NCBI GenBank assembly: GCA_938008575.1
Contig: CALLKB010000032.1
Coordinates: forward strand, 1-7,787
DNA from: an uncultured Cytophagaceae bacterium
GTDB lineage: Bacteria > Bacteroidota > Bacteroidia > Cytophagales > Spirosomataceae
Reading direction: 5' to 3'
Length of the DNA: 7,787 bases
The position numbers and the translations under genes are program-made. This document shows, piece by piece, positions 7,762 to 7,787 of this stretch (within the stretch, counting starts at the first letter, position 1; every line of letters starts with the position of its first letter). Under the pieces are notes generated by a model. The model ran no database searches. It had not been told where the DNA came from and saw only the letters and a program-made list of their open reading frames with translations.

Positions 7762-7769
7762 CAAATTAA
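7762..7769 (-). promoter_or_regulatory. Possible -7 element for the secreted-protein gene
   Basis: Read on the minus strand, TTAATTTG lies 20 bases before the ATG and differs from the Bacteroidota TAnnTTTG consensus at one position. The matching TTTG element would sit about 18 bases further upstream, beyond the window edge, so the promoter cannot be confirmed. The rest of this 46-base stretch shows nothing else. Confidence 0.25.
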
Positions 7770-7787
7770 CGCATTTTATTGGTTTTT

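Noticed and set aside
1..7787. Mobile elements, CRISPR arrays, tRNA or rRNA, defence or toxin genes
   Set aside because: No transposase motif, direct repeat series, terminal inverted repeats, cloverleaf or rRNA-like sequence was seen; the four genes fill nearly all of the window.

Overview
The window looks like chromosomal DNA from a Bacteroidota bacterium, probably a gliding or Cytophaga-like lineage. Four things point that way: a protein with a CHU_C / gliding-motility C-terminal domain (a type IX secretion cargo signal), the long Bacteroidota-type PurF-like protein, a TTTG-N18-TAATTTTG promoter matching the Bacteroidota sigma-factor consensus, and the near absence of Shine-Dalgarno sequences before the starts. 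The exact genus is inference.

Layout, left to right. Bases 1-1463 (+) are the 3' half of uvrA, the DNA-damage recognition ATPase of nucleotide excision repair; the 5' half lies outside the window. Four bases later, 1468-2943 (+) is nuoN, a proton-pumping antiporter-like membrane subunit of respiratory complex I, complete with its key Glu and Lys residues. The short gap 2944-3026 holds a good Bacteroidota promoter and a small imperfect hairpin. It precedes 3027-4943 (+), a 638-residue amidophosphoribosyltransferase family protein (PurF-like), longer than the classical enzyme. Its stop codon overlaps that of the convergent gene 4940-7741 (-), a 933-residue secreted multidomain protein: signal peptide, PKD domain, a probable beta-propeller, Ig-like modules and the CHU_C sorting domain. 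The last 46 bases are that gene's upstream region.

The genes do not form one pathway. uvrA and nuoN are probably co-transcribed because of their spacing, although one is DNA repair and the other respiration. The purF-like gene has its own promoter, and the secreted protein is a separate convergent unit. I see no mobile element, CRISPR array, tRNA/rRNA or phage gene. The window is mostly housekeeping plus one surface/secreted protein. The points most worth a second look are the altered metal-site and oxyanion-hole residues of the PurF-like protein, the uvrA-nuoN pairing, and the overlapping convergent stop codons. I found no convincing previously undescribed system.
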